A stretch of 64,000 nt of DNA, from the NCBI GenBank assembly GCA_050084515.1, contig CM114273.1, positions 6,138,001 to 6,202,000 of the forward strand, read 5' to 3'. The translations under genes and the position numbers were made by a program. Below, one piece after another: positions 51,960-62,850 of this stretch. Every line of letters begins with the position of its first letter. Positions within the stretch are counted from its first letter, which is position 1. The notes below the pieces were generated by a model. That model was not told the origin of the DNA. It saw only the letters and a program-made list of their open reading frames with translations, and made no database searches. This stretch comes from Blasia pusilla (lineage: Eukaryota; Marchantiophyta; Marchantiopsida; Blasiales).

Positions 51960-52910
51960 CATGTTATATTTACCTTGCATGTGAGAGATAGAGAAATTTG
52001 CATTTCAAATTTTACTTGAATTTTTCTACCTACTTTTAACATGATATAACATGTTTTTTATAAACTCATTTCTTGCAGACTTCCTATTCTGTCAAATCCT
52101 ATAGATATACGTGACTTACGAAAAGTGTTGCGTGGTGAGGCACAAAGGCGAAAACGTGCTCTTCGCAAGGAAAAATGAGCAAGACGAGCTCAAAAAATTC
52201 ATCTTGAAGAAATTCATGATACACCAACGTATGGTCATAACTTTAACATATCAATTTTTGCTTTTGTTTCACTTTATGGCAATCTTTTTCTAAAATTTTG
52301 ATAAGTACAAGGTTATTAACTTACTTAGGTGAAACCATTTCTTGCAGACGTCCTATTCCATCAAATCCATCAGATGTACGTTATTTTCGAAAAGTGTTGC
52401 GTGGTGAGGCACAAAGATGGAAACAAGCTCTTCGTGCGGAAAATTTAGCGAGGCGAACTGAAACAATTCATCTTCGAGAAATTAATGATACGCCAACGTA
52501 TGCTCATTTCTTCAACATATCAAAGTTTGCTTTCATTTTTCTCTATGTCCATTATTTTATGAGATTATGGTTAGTCCAAAGTAATTACTTAATAATACCT
52601 TGAATTATCTTCTTGTGGACTTCCCATTCCATCAAATCCTACAGATATATACGTGAAATCCGAAAAGTGTTGCGAGGCGAGGCACAAAAGAGAAAATGTG
52701 CCATTTGTATAGAAAATGATGCTCTTCGAAAGGAAAAAAAGGAGGGTGTATCAAAGAGAACATAAAAGAAGAAGGCGTGCCCTTCAACATCATGTAGGAT
52801 CTTCTTATATTATTGGAGGAATTGAAGATGATAGAAATATTGTTATGGTGGAGACCCCGATTCAAGATATTCCAAGGTATACAACCTTATATGGATGCCT
52901 TATGAACTTG
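51960..52910 (+). repeat. Triplicated exon-like module at the Helitron Rep N-terminus
   Basis: Three copies at about 52,077-52,236, 52,345-52,503 and 52,617-52,740 share RPIPSNP-D-R-x-x-RKVLRGEAQ, then an Arg/Lys/Ala-rich helix (the best copy ends ETIHLREINDTPT). Each is preceded by a TTGCAG- or TTGTGGAC-type junction and followed by a ~110-nt AT-rich spacer. Basic helical repeats are common at the N-terminus of plant Helitron proteins; here the repeat unit appears to include the intron, with a period of about 270 bp. Confidence 0.6.
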
Positions 52911-52974
52911 CTTTAAGATTTGTTGATTGCAAGTATTTATTTAAGTTGTACTTAAAAATTCCATTGTAGATGCA

Positions 52975-55135
52975 GGATTGAGGAGGATATTATTAGAGTT
53001 CCTATTTTTGATATATCTCCTCCCATACCTCCTTTGGTCGAGGAATTGCATATTGGAGGGAATGGGGTTGAGGTCCCTAACATCATAAGTATTGAAGATG
53101 AGATACTATTACCTAGAGATGAAGGAGATGAAGTTGTATTTGATGCTCCCACACTTCCATCAAGAATTGAGGATGTGCCTTCTATGCTTAATGAAGTGGA
53201 CAACCCATCAACGAATGGACTTATGCCCCCTACTTTGACAAATTTGTAGATATCAACTGATATTGGGAGGATTGTGAGAGTCAACAAGTTACTTAATATT
53301 GCACGGACTAGAAACTTCCAAGAAAGTGATGTCATAAAGCTTGGAATGCCATCAATTGTATGCCAAACAACTGGTCGTCTCAGAATTGGGAAGATGACTG
53401 AAATATGTTCTTTATGTCATGCCCTCCATTGGAAATGTGAGAAGGTGACGTGGATAAGACTTCGCAACTCTCCTTTTGGCATGTGTTGCCAACATGGAAA
53501 AGTAAAACTTCCTCTCTTGAAAAATACTCCTCCATTCTTGCAATTATTAATTTAAGGTATTGGTGCTCAAAGTGGTCACTTTCTTTCCCACACTCGGGCT
53601 TATAATTCTGCATTTCAATTAGATTCTACTGGACCTCATGTGACTGAGCAAATTGGTCGTATCGGACACTTTAGGGTTCAAGGTGGCATCTATCATACTA
53701 TTGGAGCACTACATCACGAGGAAGGGGATTATTCTAGATTTGCTCAAATCTACATTCATCATACCGAGAATGAGTTGGAGCATCAAGGAAGAGTTATGTC
53801 ACATGATCTCTGACTTGACATCTTACAAGGGCTACAAGAGATGTTACATGAGCATAATCCCTATGTTAAAGTATTTTGTAATATTTGCAAGTATGGCAAG
53901 TGATCGGAATGTGCGCATCATCCTAAAGGCAAGTAAGGGTGGTCTTGAGGCAATACGTTACAACTTACCATTGGCTTTTGAAATTGCAGCAATTTTTCTA
54001 GGTGATGGAAGTGATTGTGTTGATCGCCGTGATATTATTATGAAATTACATGGAGGGAGGATAAGACATATATCAGACCTAAATGAAGCTTTTTTTCTGC
54101 TACACTTTGTCCTGTTGTTTGCTTATGGTGAAGCTGGATGGCATCTTGGAATACCATTTGGGGGTTTTCTCGAAACTACAACCAGTACCGCTATGAGGGA
54201 TAATATACTGCATGATGGAGATGAACAATGTTCTGATGACTCAGTGGAGGAGAATAGAGTTGATGGCGGGATAAATGAGGAGACCTTCATAAGGAATCAA
54301 AAGTATATACAACCTTGCAATTTACCTCTTTTCGACTAGAGACACGACTTGGAGCTGAAGATGATAATTGATTACTTCGATTTGGTCGCCTTATTCAAGA
54401 GTACATGGTTGACCTCTATGCAATTGTAGAGATGCAAAGATTATGTTGGGTTCAATTAAATCAAAAATAATTACGAGCTGAATTGTATAAAGATGTAAAA
54501 GATGCTTTATATCAACACAATATGGATGGGGCAAGGTTTGGGAGATGCATTATTTTTCCTTCTTCTTTTAGTGGGGGGCCATGTCATATGCATCAACTTT
54601 ATGAAGATGCAATGGCTATTGTGAGGCATTTTGGAAAAACGGATTTATTTTTTACCATGATATGGAATCCTACGTGGGAAGAGAGTATGTCAACATTATT
54701 ACTTGACCAAAGCTAACGTCGATCGACCTGATTTGGTTGTGAGAGTTTTTGAGAAAAAAAAGAGGGAGTTACTACAACTCATTATGAAGAAACATATTTT
54801 GGGACGAGTTTTGGGATGCATTGTTGTGGAGGAGTTTCAAAAAAGAGGCTAACCTCATGTCCATGTCTTGATTATCCTCGGACATGAGGACAAGCCACGT
54901 ACCATTTCTGATTATGATGATATTATTGTAGCTGAAACTTACAGATCCAATCACGCGTCCAAGACTCTATTCTACTGTGGCTAATTGTATGGTTAATGGT
55001 CCATGCGGACAATTAAATCCAAAAGCTCCTTGCATGGATGGGGAAACAAAAAAATGTACCAAAGGTAATCCCAAGGCTTTTGCAACTGTGACTTCGAAGA
55101 CTGAAGATGATTACCCAATCTATCAAAGGTACTTC
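52975..55135 (+). pseudogene. Helitron Rep region: zinc finger, Helitron_like_N and HUH motif
   Basis: In order: a zinc-finger block C-SLCHALHWKCE...FGMCCQHGKVKLPLL (53,390-53,550); the Helitron_like_N domain with FLSHTRAYNSAF, FRVQGGIYHTIG and FAQIYIHHTENEL, then a frame change, VRIILKASKGGLEAIRYNLP and LHFVLLFAYGEAGWHLGIP (53,560-54,190); then GRCIIFPSSFSGGPCHMHQL and FFTMIWNPTWEE (54,540-54,690); and finally the nickase metal site PHVHVLIIL with its two His at 54,856-54,864. The Leu of the usual G-LPH is a stop codon. The gene is broken by several stops and shifts. It would nick and join DNA in rolling-circle transposition; the two catalytic Tyr expected next are not present. Confidence 0.8.
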
Positions 55136-55259
55136 AACTATTAATTTCTTAGTTTGCTATGAAAACGAGTTTTCATGAGTAAACAAATTTTTATTTTTTT
55201 TTGTAAATCCTACATATGTCTTTCATCTCTTCTAATATTTTGTTCTTTGTTACATACTC

Positions 55260-55710
55260 AAGATTGGACGATGGAAAGAATACGAAGAAGAAATGGTTGC
55301 GGTCATCCTATTGGCCGTTTATATCTTAGTCATCCAAGTAAACACTACATGTCGTATTGTGCTTATGTAGGCATTTTTCTAATGAAAGTGAATTTCTTAT
55401 CTTACTTTATAAATATTCATGTTAGGAAATGAGTGATTTTCTTACAATATTAAATGATCTAACCTATTACGTAAGTTTCTGTAGGTGATGGAGAACGTCA
55501 TTGGCTGCGATTATTTCATCATATTGGAGGTGCAACTTCCTATGAGCACTTGAGAACTATACATGGAGTCGTATATCCAACTTTTAAGGAAGCTTCTATT
55601 CAATTGGGACTTCTTGAGGATGATAATGAAGTCTTCTATTGCTTACAAGAAGCTTTAGAGATTCGCACCAATCCTTCACTTTGCCAATTATTTGCTATCA
55701 TACACTTGTA
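55260..55710 (+). pseudogene. Helitron inter-domain segment after the lost Rep core
   Basis: Reads GHPIGRLYLSHPSKHYMSYC (counterpart of the IGR-x-Y...P-x-x-GE-x-YYLRLLL stretch). After an intron-like gap it continues GGATSYEHLRTIHGVVYPTF and KEASIQLGLLEDDNE...EAL. These are well-known features between Rep and helicase in plant Helitron proteins. The sequence 55,136-55,260, where the INVE...KYIYKY tyrosine motif should be, is AT-rich and non-coding. Confidence 0.7.
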
Positions 55711-55889
55711 ATACACTTGCTAGACATGCTGCACTATGGAGTCAATTTTTGGCTCCACTCGTAGATGATATATTATATGAATGACGTGAGGTAAGCAAAA
55801 GAATTAGAACTTTGTTCATCTTTCTTCTTCTTTTCCTTCTTGATGTTCATGGTCATATCTCTGGATTCATTTCATATATATTGGTTGCT

Positions 55890-57650
55890 CTTGCAGAAAA
55901 TTGGAATTCCTAATCTCCCACTTGATCCTTCTACCATTAACATTGCATTATTGGAAGTACATTATCATTTGCAAGATCTTCGGAAGAGATTGTCAGATTT
56001 TCCAACATGCCATAACCTAACTTCGGATCCCCTCATTCACGAACACTTTTGGAGGAAGAGACACTCTTATATGATCAAAATGGCTTATGTGAGCAAGTTA
56101 GAAGTGGAGAGGCATCTTTGAATGATGGACAACACATCATTTGGGATGCTATCCATGATCAATTGCATAACATGACGCATAATGCTCTACCTTCTAGAAT
56201 TTTTTTTTTCATAGATGGGCCACGTGGAACTGGGAAGACTTTCTTATATAATCTTCTCCTTGCAAGTGTATGAAGTAAGGGAGGTATTGCGTTAGCTTTT
56301 GCATCATCTAGGATAGCATCATTACTCTAAGATGGAGGGCGTACATCACACTCACGTTTTAGGATTCCCATAAATGTTGATGACAGCTCCACCTCCAATA
56401 TGGCTGTCAATAGCGATGCACTACATTTGACCTAGAAGGCTACGCTTATTATATGGGATGAGGCACCTATGACTCATCGTCATGCATTTGAGGCTGTGAA
56501 TCGTACCTTACAAGATATTATGGGAGTGATATCTCATGACCTTAAGAACATGCCATTTGGGGGAAAGCTCATTATTTTTGGTGGTGGCTTTTGACCGGTT
56601 TTACCTATCATTCGTCATGGGGATCGTCCTAAAATTATCCATGCCACTTTAAAAAGATCTCATTTATGGTCCCATATAAAGATGATGAAGCTTACTACAA
56701 ACATGAGAGTTCAAAATTTAGAAGGGCATATGCGTCTTCATCAACAAGCTTTTGCTGATTTGTTATTGGAGGTTGGAGAGAGTCCTGTGCCATTACACAC
56801 TTCTTTGGGAGAGGATATGATCCGATTGCCGTCTAACATGGTTGTTCATAGCAAGAATGTAAATGATCTTATTCATATGATATATGGGAATGATGTTCAA
56901 AGGTTTAATGACATCAACTTTTTAAGAGATACGGCTATTCTCACACCAAGAAATAGAGATGTTGATGACATAAATAGGGAAGTCATGTCTCAATTTTTTG
57001 GAGAGGTACTAATTTTTACTCTTACTATTCTTACTCTTAACAAAGATGACTTTATTTTGTCTACTTTAACAAATTTAGACTAAGTTTTTGGGAATATATT
57101 TTCTAATAAATGCGTGTTATGTACAAGAGCATATTTATCTTAGTATTGATTTTGTTCCAAATAAGGGAATGAGTTATATCTATCCAACAGAGTTCTTGAA
57201 TACATGCTCACCTTCTGGATTGCCTCCACATCATTTATGTTTGAAGATTGGTGCACCAATTATGCTTTTACGGAATATGAATGGGGCAAATGGACAAGCG
57301 AATGGCACTCGGCCAATCATTCGTGGATTCATGCAACATGTTTAATTTATTGATGCTAAAATTATTACAAGGAAGAGCATTGGAGATCGAATTTTCATTC
57401 CGCGTATTCCATTGATTGCTTTCGACTGGGGTTGCCTTTAGATTTACGAGATTCCAATTCCCTATCCGTCCAGTTTTTGCTATGACTATTAATAAATCAC
57501 AAGGTCAAACTTTATGAAAAGTTGGAATATATTTACCCATGCTTGTATTTTCTCATGGGCACTTATACGTTGCATTATCTAGAGTAGGAGAAAAGAGTTC
57601 AATTCATATTATGATCGATAGTGATACACATTCCAATGGAAAAGATAATT
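55890..57650 (+). pseudogene. Helitron PIF1-family helicase domain
   Basis: SF1B helicase of the Helitron protein. Visible are GIPNLPLDPSTIN, LNDGQHIIWDAI (Q-motif region), Walker A GPRGTGKT (56,217-56,240), Walker B LIIWDEAPM (from 56,445), a PFGGKLIIFGGGF motif (normally ...GGDFRQ), TTNMRV, the DTAILTPRN-DV-IN block, GLPPHHLCLKIGAPIMLLRN and, near the end, FAMTINKSQGQT and FSHGHLYVALSRV. Stops interrupt it (for example after ...LLLASV and within GGGF-PVLP) and there are frame changes at about 56,050 and 57,090. It lies 100 bp or so before the Helitron 3' end, as expected. Confidence 0.85.
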
Positions 57651-57777
57651 ATACTAGAAATATTGTGTATAGAGAAATTTTTGCATGAAATAAAATTTAT
57701 TTTTTGTATGCTCTTTAGAGAAAAGTTTTTTTTTCACATATTTCTTTTACACGTGCATCGCACGGGCACCTTACTAG

Positions 57778-58264
57778 TACCATTTGAAAACCCAGTGTGC
57801 CATCCTTTGAGAGGGGTGGGGAGAAAATAATTAGAAAATAAGTGTGTAGGAAAACTAATAGATTAGATGAGAAAAAGGAGTATTTATAGGGGCAGTAAAT
57901 ATTTAATATCGAAGACTTTTCCATAATTTGAAAAGAGAATTGTACTTGGAATAGAAACATTTTTTTGTTTCTCTCATATGATATGATGCTTGGTTCACAA
58001 GTCTTAGAGCTTAGGTGAGGTGGGCATTTAATTTACCTCTTGTGAGGGGACTATGAGGTGAGTAACCGTCACGGCTTGCCCAACTCTAGATGGATCTTGC
58101 TCTACTACTCCCACGAAAATATTAGTTGTCTTAGCTTACAAAAAGTAAGGATTATAAAATTTTGATCAAGTCATATAATATTTATGGATGGTTTGTAGTG
58201 ATGGGAATTGATTCAAAATCATATTTGAGTTGTATTCAACCTCTACCTTTTAATTTTTCAGTCA
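57778..58264. other. Spacer between two Helitrons
   Basis: AT-rich DNA without recognisable features separating the 9.4-kb Helitron from the 298-bp one. Confidence 0.35.
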
Positions 58265-58562
58265 TCTATACTATTATGGAGGAACCGCCATGGAGAATAA
58301 GACAAAATAGTGACACAATGAGACAAAATAGCAACTTTTTATTTTTCTCCCTGGCCGCATATTGGGGAGCAAACTTTTTTGGGGGAGGGGTTGTGTGGGA
58401 AGTGATATTAATGTTCTATTTGGTATTCGGTAGTGGAAGTACGGGGAATGAAAGGTAGCCGAGTGGTGGGAAGTTTAAAGCCATGGGGAGTGGGGTGTTT
58501 TAAGACAACCTCCACTACTCTTTATGCCCGTGCTTTGTGCGTAGCACGGGCATTCTAACTAG
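58265..58562 (+). mobile_element. Non-autonomous Helitron (298 bp) with strong terminal hairpin
   Basis: Begins A|TCTATACTATTATGGAGG, nearly the same first 18 bases as the 9.4-kb element, and ends in a perfect 11-bp stem (ATGCCCGTGCT / AGCACGGGCAT, 58,524-58,553) followed by TCTAACTAG|T. It carries no coding sequence. The shared 5' end suggests mobilisation by the same Rep/helicase lineage. Confidence 0.85.
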
Positions 58563-58879
58563 TTTTAATAATACTAGAAATAATTTATGTTTACATGATG
58601 GTTGCAAGAAAAAAATCTATATCTGTGAATGTAACATATAAGTAAATTTTGTATTATACATAATATCTTGAACAAGACATTTAGTTGTAGGTCCTCAGCT
58701 TAAAATGAACATCAGATTGGTTAAGAAGTGTTTGGGAAGATGGATTTCATATCCTTTGTGAATTGAGTAAACGTAGGTGTTGCTTCAAAAAATCGGAGTG
58801 AAGGTGAAGGTGTTGCTTCAAAAAAATCTTTGAAAACAACATATGTTTTCTTCATTTTCTCTTGAAGGTGGCTGATAGT

Positions 58880-59044
58880 CTCCATTCTTATCTCGTAATC
58901 CTCATTTATGGACTCATTAAGATCTTCGGTTGAGGTAAGTTAACAGTCCATTAACGAGGACTGTAACATTATTCCACTATTTATGTATACTAGATCCTAG
59001 AGGAAATGAGTCCATAAGTGAGGATTACGAGATAAGACTGGAGG
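58880..59044. repeat. Long imperfect hairpin (39-bp arms, 87-nt loop)
   Basis: Arms 58,880-58,918 and 59,006-59,044 pair at 37 of 39 positions. The loop contains a further short stem (ACAGTCC/GGACTGT). Size and mismatch level are compatible with a plant small-RNA precursor or a short fold-back element; no target duplication is evident. Confidence 0.7.
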
Positions 59045-59122
59045 GCTAGGTTTTCCCTAGGACCTGGTATATATACTTTGAGTCAAGAACCTCAATGATG
59101 TGCATTTTTGGTACATAGATAG

Positions 59123-59455
59123 CAAGTTTGGATATAGACAAAGTCTATGTCCGAGGACATGTACCTGTCTGTGGACTTACGTCCATCCTAAAGAAGGACT
59201 TGTCCATGTTGGCCCCATCTTCCCTTTCTTTCTCATCCCCCTCTTGCCTTCGTCATCTGCACTTTATCGCTTCTTCCTCCTTCCATCTCCGTTCCCTACT
59301 CCCTTATTGCCTCGTCTGCCCTTGCCTTGCCTTGCCTTCCAACATGAACTACAATTATGGGCTCCACCTTTTGCAATCCATGACCGTGAATATGTCCAAA
59401 CTTGATCGTCCATGTCTATCCTAGGGACGGACTTTTTTATTTTTGTGCAACCATG
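59123..59455. mobile_element. hAT-like MITE
   Basis: Left end CAAGTTTGGATATAGACAAAG (decayed) and right end ...TTTGTGCAACCATG; flanks ATAGATAG and ATGGATAC match at 6 of 8 bases. It shares ACAAAGTCTATGTCC, GGACATGTACC and TGTGGACTTACGTCC motifs with the family. Pyrimidine-rich centre. Open frames of about 100 aa inside are not genes. Confidence 0.65.
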
Positions 59456-59463
59456 ATGGATAC

Positions 59464-61240
59464 ACATTAGTGCCAAGTCACACTTGAAAATTGGACTTGT
59501 TAATTGTTGAAGTTAATTGATCTAGTTGGAGCATTTCTTATTATGGTTTGGCAAGGGAGAAAAATTTTCACATCGTGTAGTGTGTCAATTGTTCTTGCTT
59601 TGTTGTGTTACATGGACACTTGTTGCCGAGAGAGGGGGATATAGATAACAAAAGAATAACATTATAGATAACGAAAGAATGTGGAAAGCGACGAACCTAA
59701 ATGCCTAATTAAAGAGAGGGAAAAGAAAAATAGACGCTACATGAATCACATGCAAAAAAAGGAGTAATATTTCATGATATAAGGAGTTTATATTCTTTGC
59801 TACAACAAGTGCCTTATGATTTAGGTAGTTATATTAGGGATATAATTATTCATCGCTCAAGTGCTTTAGGCATTTAGGGTTTAGGCATTGACTAGGAGAA
59901 GGCCTCGAGGGTCTTTTCTTCTTTCTATGTATTACTTATGATATGTTTTTTAGCCTTTTAATCCTTGGGTCCCACGAGATTGATTTATTTACCATTTACC
60001 ATTTATGGATACATTAAAAGCACATGGAGAATTCTAACGTAAAAAGCATAAAGTTATAAACACTTGTCTCATAATTAAAAAGTTTATGAAAAAGTATGCA
60101 CTATGGTTCCAAAATTTAGCTTTTCTTGAATATTTGTGGCCCAAGTAGTTTTTGGTAAAGGTAATAAAAATGATATTTTTGAGTTGAAAAGTTGATGGGA
60201 CCTCCATAATATACTTGGCTCAAAAGGTATGGGGGAAAATAACTATTATCCCAAGTATATGTGATGAAATCAAAATGATATGGTTGCATATAGTTTGAGT
60301 AACTTGCAAAAGACAATAGATAATGAAGTTAGATGAAGAAGATGAGAATACTAGGTTATGGATGCATATGGTAATGTTAACTAGATAAATATCTAGTGCA
60401 TTAAGCATACTTCTGATCGTGGGGTGATTCAAGAAAAATAAGTGAATGATATTTCTTTTTGCTAAATACAAAGGGCGTTGTTGGAGATAATATTTTTAAT
60501 GCAACCTGTCCATAAGAAGATTGCATAGAGCTAGCGGAGTCTTGCATATAAATGGGATCGTGAACCTTGTCTCCCTATTTTGAGTGAAAAGTTGGAGATA
60601 ATTGAGAGATAGCTCTCTTTTGTCTGATGCTTCTTTCATGTGTGAGAGAAGATGCTCCACTTTTGCAAATGACAAGTTTATAAGCATGTTAATAGGCAAG
60701 CGCTTAATGAGGCAAAGTTCTTGGAAATGGTCGTAATAATACTTCCACTAAGTAGTGGATAGCAACTTGAGAGCCTATAATATGATTCTTTTCGAAAGAG
60801 ACTTCTTTAAATTTCATGACCTCCAATAGTTTCTATTAGGTCATGGGCAAACATTCAATGAAAACACAAGTAAAAAAAAGAGATGAACCAAGAATGGACA
60901 AAAGAATCGACATAGGAAAAGAAAAAATTAGAGTTAGTCAAGGTTCATGTATCAAGTGGTTGTTTCTTGATCTTGCGGTTGGAAACCCACACTTAAGACT
61001 GATCAATCAAAAAACTCATTGTCTAATATCGATGCAATGTTCCTAAGTCCATTTTTTGAGACCAAGACTATTTATGTATATAATCTGCACATTTGTTGAA
61101 GATATAAAATAAACACAAGGCTCGTGTGGAAAATTTGGCTTCTTATTAAGTGTTATTTTGGAAAAATTTACAAAAGACTTTGGTACATAAAAAGGAGATT
61201 GTTAGCAAGATGCCATATTGGGGTGTACATGAGGAGGAAA
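59464..61240. other. AT-rich DNA, nothing clearly recognised
   Basis: No clear gene. A small duplication ATAGATAAC(A/G)AAAGAAT occurs near 59,642-59,680. Minus-strand frames at 60.1-60.7 kb are unrecognised but lie downstream of, and in the same direction as, the PIF1-like remnant. Confidence 0.3.
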
Positions 61241-61280
61241 AGAGGGGATATGCCTGATTGGTAGATGGCATATCCCCTCT
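61241..61280. repeat. Perfect 14-bp hairpin
   Basis: AGAGGGGATATGCC pairs with GGCATATCCCCTCT around a 12-nt loop. No neighbouring gene end makes a terminator role likely. Confidence 0.8.
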
Positions 61281-61639
61281 AAAGTTTCATAAGATTCCTT
61301 GCTATTTGGTGTAGTGTGGCAAAATTAATCTTGATTGAGCATGGTAATTTGCATAGTTGGTAGTGAGTTATATGTTGGAGAATGAGGTGCAGGAACTACT
61401 TTTTGAGAAGGACCAACTTGCTATGTTGAGCCTTTCCCCACTCAATCTCTTGAAAAGCTTTCATGGCTTGCTATGCTTTTGCATTTAAATTTTGTCGGAG
61501 AAAAAGAAAACATCTTAATGTTGACTAAAGACATGGAAATCTAAAGGTTGCAAGCTCCCTAGAATTCTTCGTTGTGTCTTACATTTGACCCTTGGAAACA
61601 TGACATAGACACAGCCTAGAGTAAAGGCAAATTTAATTA

Positions 61640-62850
61640 CCAAGAGACTTTTTCAAGACTTGTTAATCCTTGAATTTTGTGACCTATCATGGAGTGACCG
61701 AGAACTAGTGGTCCAGGAAATATATGTTAAACTTTGCAATATTTCATATTTGCATGAGATTTCAACGTTGCAAAGTTTGATCTAGTTATCTAGATGACGT
61801 GTTTGTTTGAATCTAGCTGCACTCCAAGATTAGTAAGGAAATCATTCTTGTAAGTAAGATCATCTACTATACCTGAAGAACCAATGGGAGCATGATTTTC
61901 AAGTCGATACTTCATGTCAGAATTACCTTACAATTGATTGCAACACATTCTAACATGTGAAAATCTATATCGAATTACCAATTATTGGATTGATAGTCCA
62001 TAAGTGAATTAGTTGAACGTAAACTAGAAGTTTACTAGCTTCCTCAAAGAATCTTTGAAGGGCGATGATATTGAATACATGAACATGTGTGTGAGAGAAA
62101 ATGATTAGGATGCCTTCTATTAAATAGTCTATAATATCATCTTCATTTATGAAGCAGTCCTTGAGGGTAGCCTTAACATTATATTCCGTCAGGAGTCAAT
62201 TTTGTATTGACAAAAAGAAATGAAGCAAAGCATTATCACTATCATTGTGAAATCTTATTGGCAACGAGAGTTCATGTTTTTCCATAGTATTAGAATATGG
62301 TGAAAAGGATAAGTGACAAAGAAGGTAGAATGGTAATGGTAATGTTTTACCTTGACATATTTGTGGTAGCTGACATAGGTCACCAACGAGAATCACTAGT
62401 TTAGATGAGAAAATGTTTAAGTTACTTGATGGAGAAACTTGATTTAATCTCATAGCAATAATTTGGAGTAGGCCAAGTGTTAACATGGACCATTCAGAAA
62501 TTACTATAACATCAGCACAATGGAAACGAAAGTAATTGTCTCACGTTGTATGCATGGATGGTAGATCACCTCTAATTGGTCTTATGAATGAAAATTGCAT
62601 GGTGGTTGCATCCACATATAATCTTACAATAGCAATATGAGTTATGGTTATGAATCATGTAGTTATATAATATTTACTTAACCAATATCCATGCATTAAA
62701 GAGAGGAAGAAGGTCTTGCCACAGCCTAGCAACAAGTAAAACGTTACTAGACTTATCATTTCTCGTGTGGAAAAGACAACGTTGCTCAAGATTGAGTGCA
62801 TTTAGAGATAATGTTTCTTTAAATAAGCCAAATTTCTACAAAATTTAGCT
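61640..62850 (-). pseudogene. PIF1-like helicase remnant of a second type
   Basis: Minus strand, in order: LNALNLEQRCLF (PIF1 Q-motif style) near 62,820; a degraded Walker A LGCGKTFFLSL in a neighbouring frame near 62,715; DVIVISEWSMLTLGLLQII (Walker B region, with E-W for the usual D-E) and KLVILVGDLCQLPQI (motif III region) around 62,350-62,500; a helical stretch; and SMIGHKIQGLTSLEKV near 61,650, the counterpart of the HK-x-QG-x-T motif. The E-W-SML and GDL-QLP wording differs from the GGDFRQ type of the 48-57-kb Helitron and is closer to PIF1 helicases of animal/protist-type elements. No Rep domain was seen near it. Confidence 0.55.

Larger units (their letters stand above)
48383..57777 (+). 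mobile_element. Autonomous-type Helitron (9.4 kb), termini intact, coding region decayed
   Basis: Starts A|TCTATACTATTATTGGAGG at 48,383 and ends with the hairpin CGTGC-ATC-GCACG (57,752-57,764), then GGCACCTTACTAG|T at 57,777. Together these are the canonical Helitron signature at an A/T target. Between them lie Helitron zinc-finger, Helitron_like_N, HUH-Rep and PIF1 helicase regions in the correct order on the plus strand. The 5' third (48.4-51.4 kb) is non-coding and includes an LTR-like repeat copy. Stop codons, frame changes and loss of the Rep tyrosine region show that it can no longer move by itself. Confidence 0.85.

Noticed and set aside
57088-57345. Separate small gene after the helicase
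   Set aside because: The sequence reads as the GLPPHHLCLKIGAPIMLLRN part of the same Helitron helicase after a frame change.
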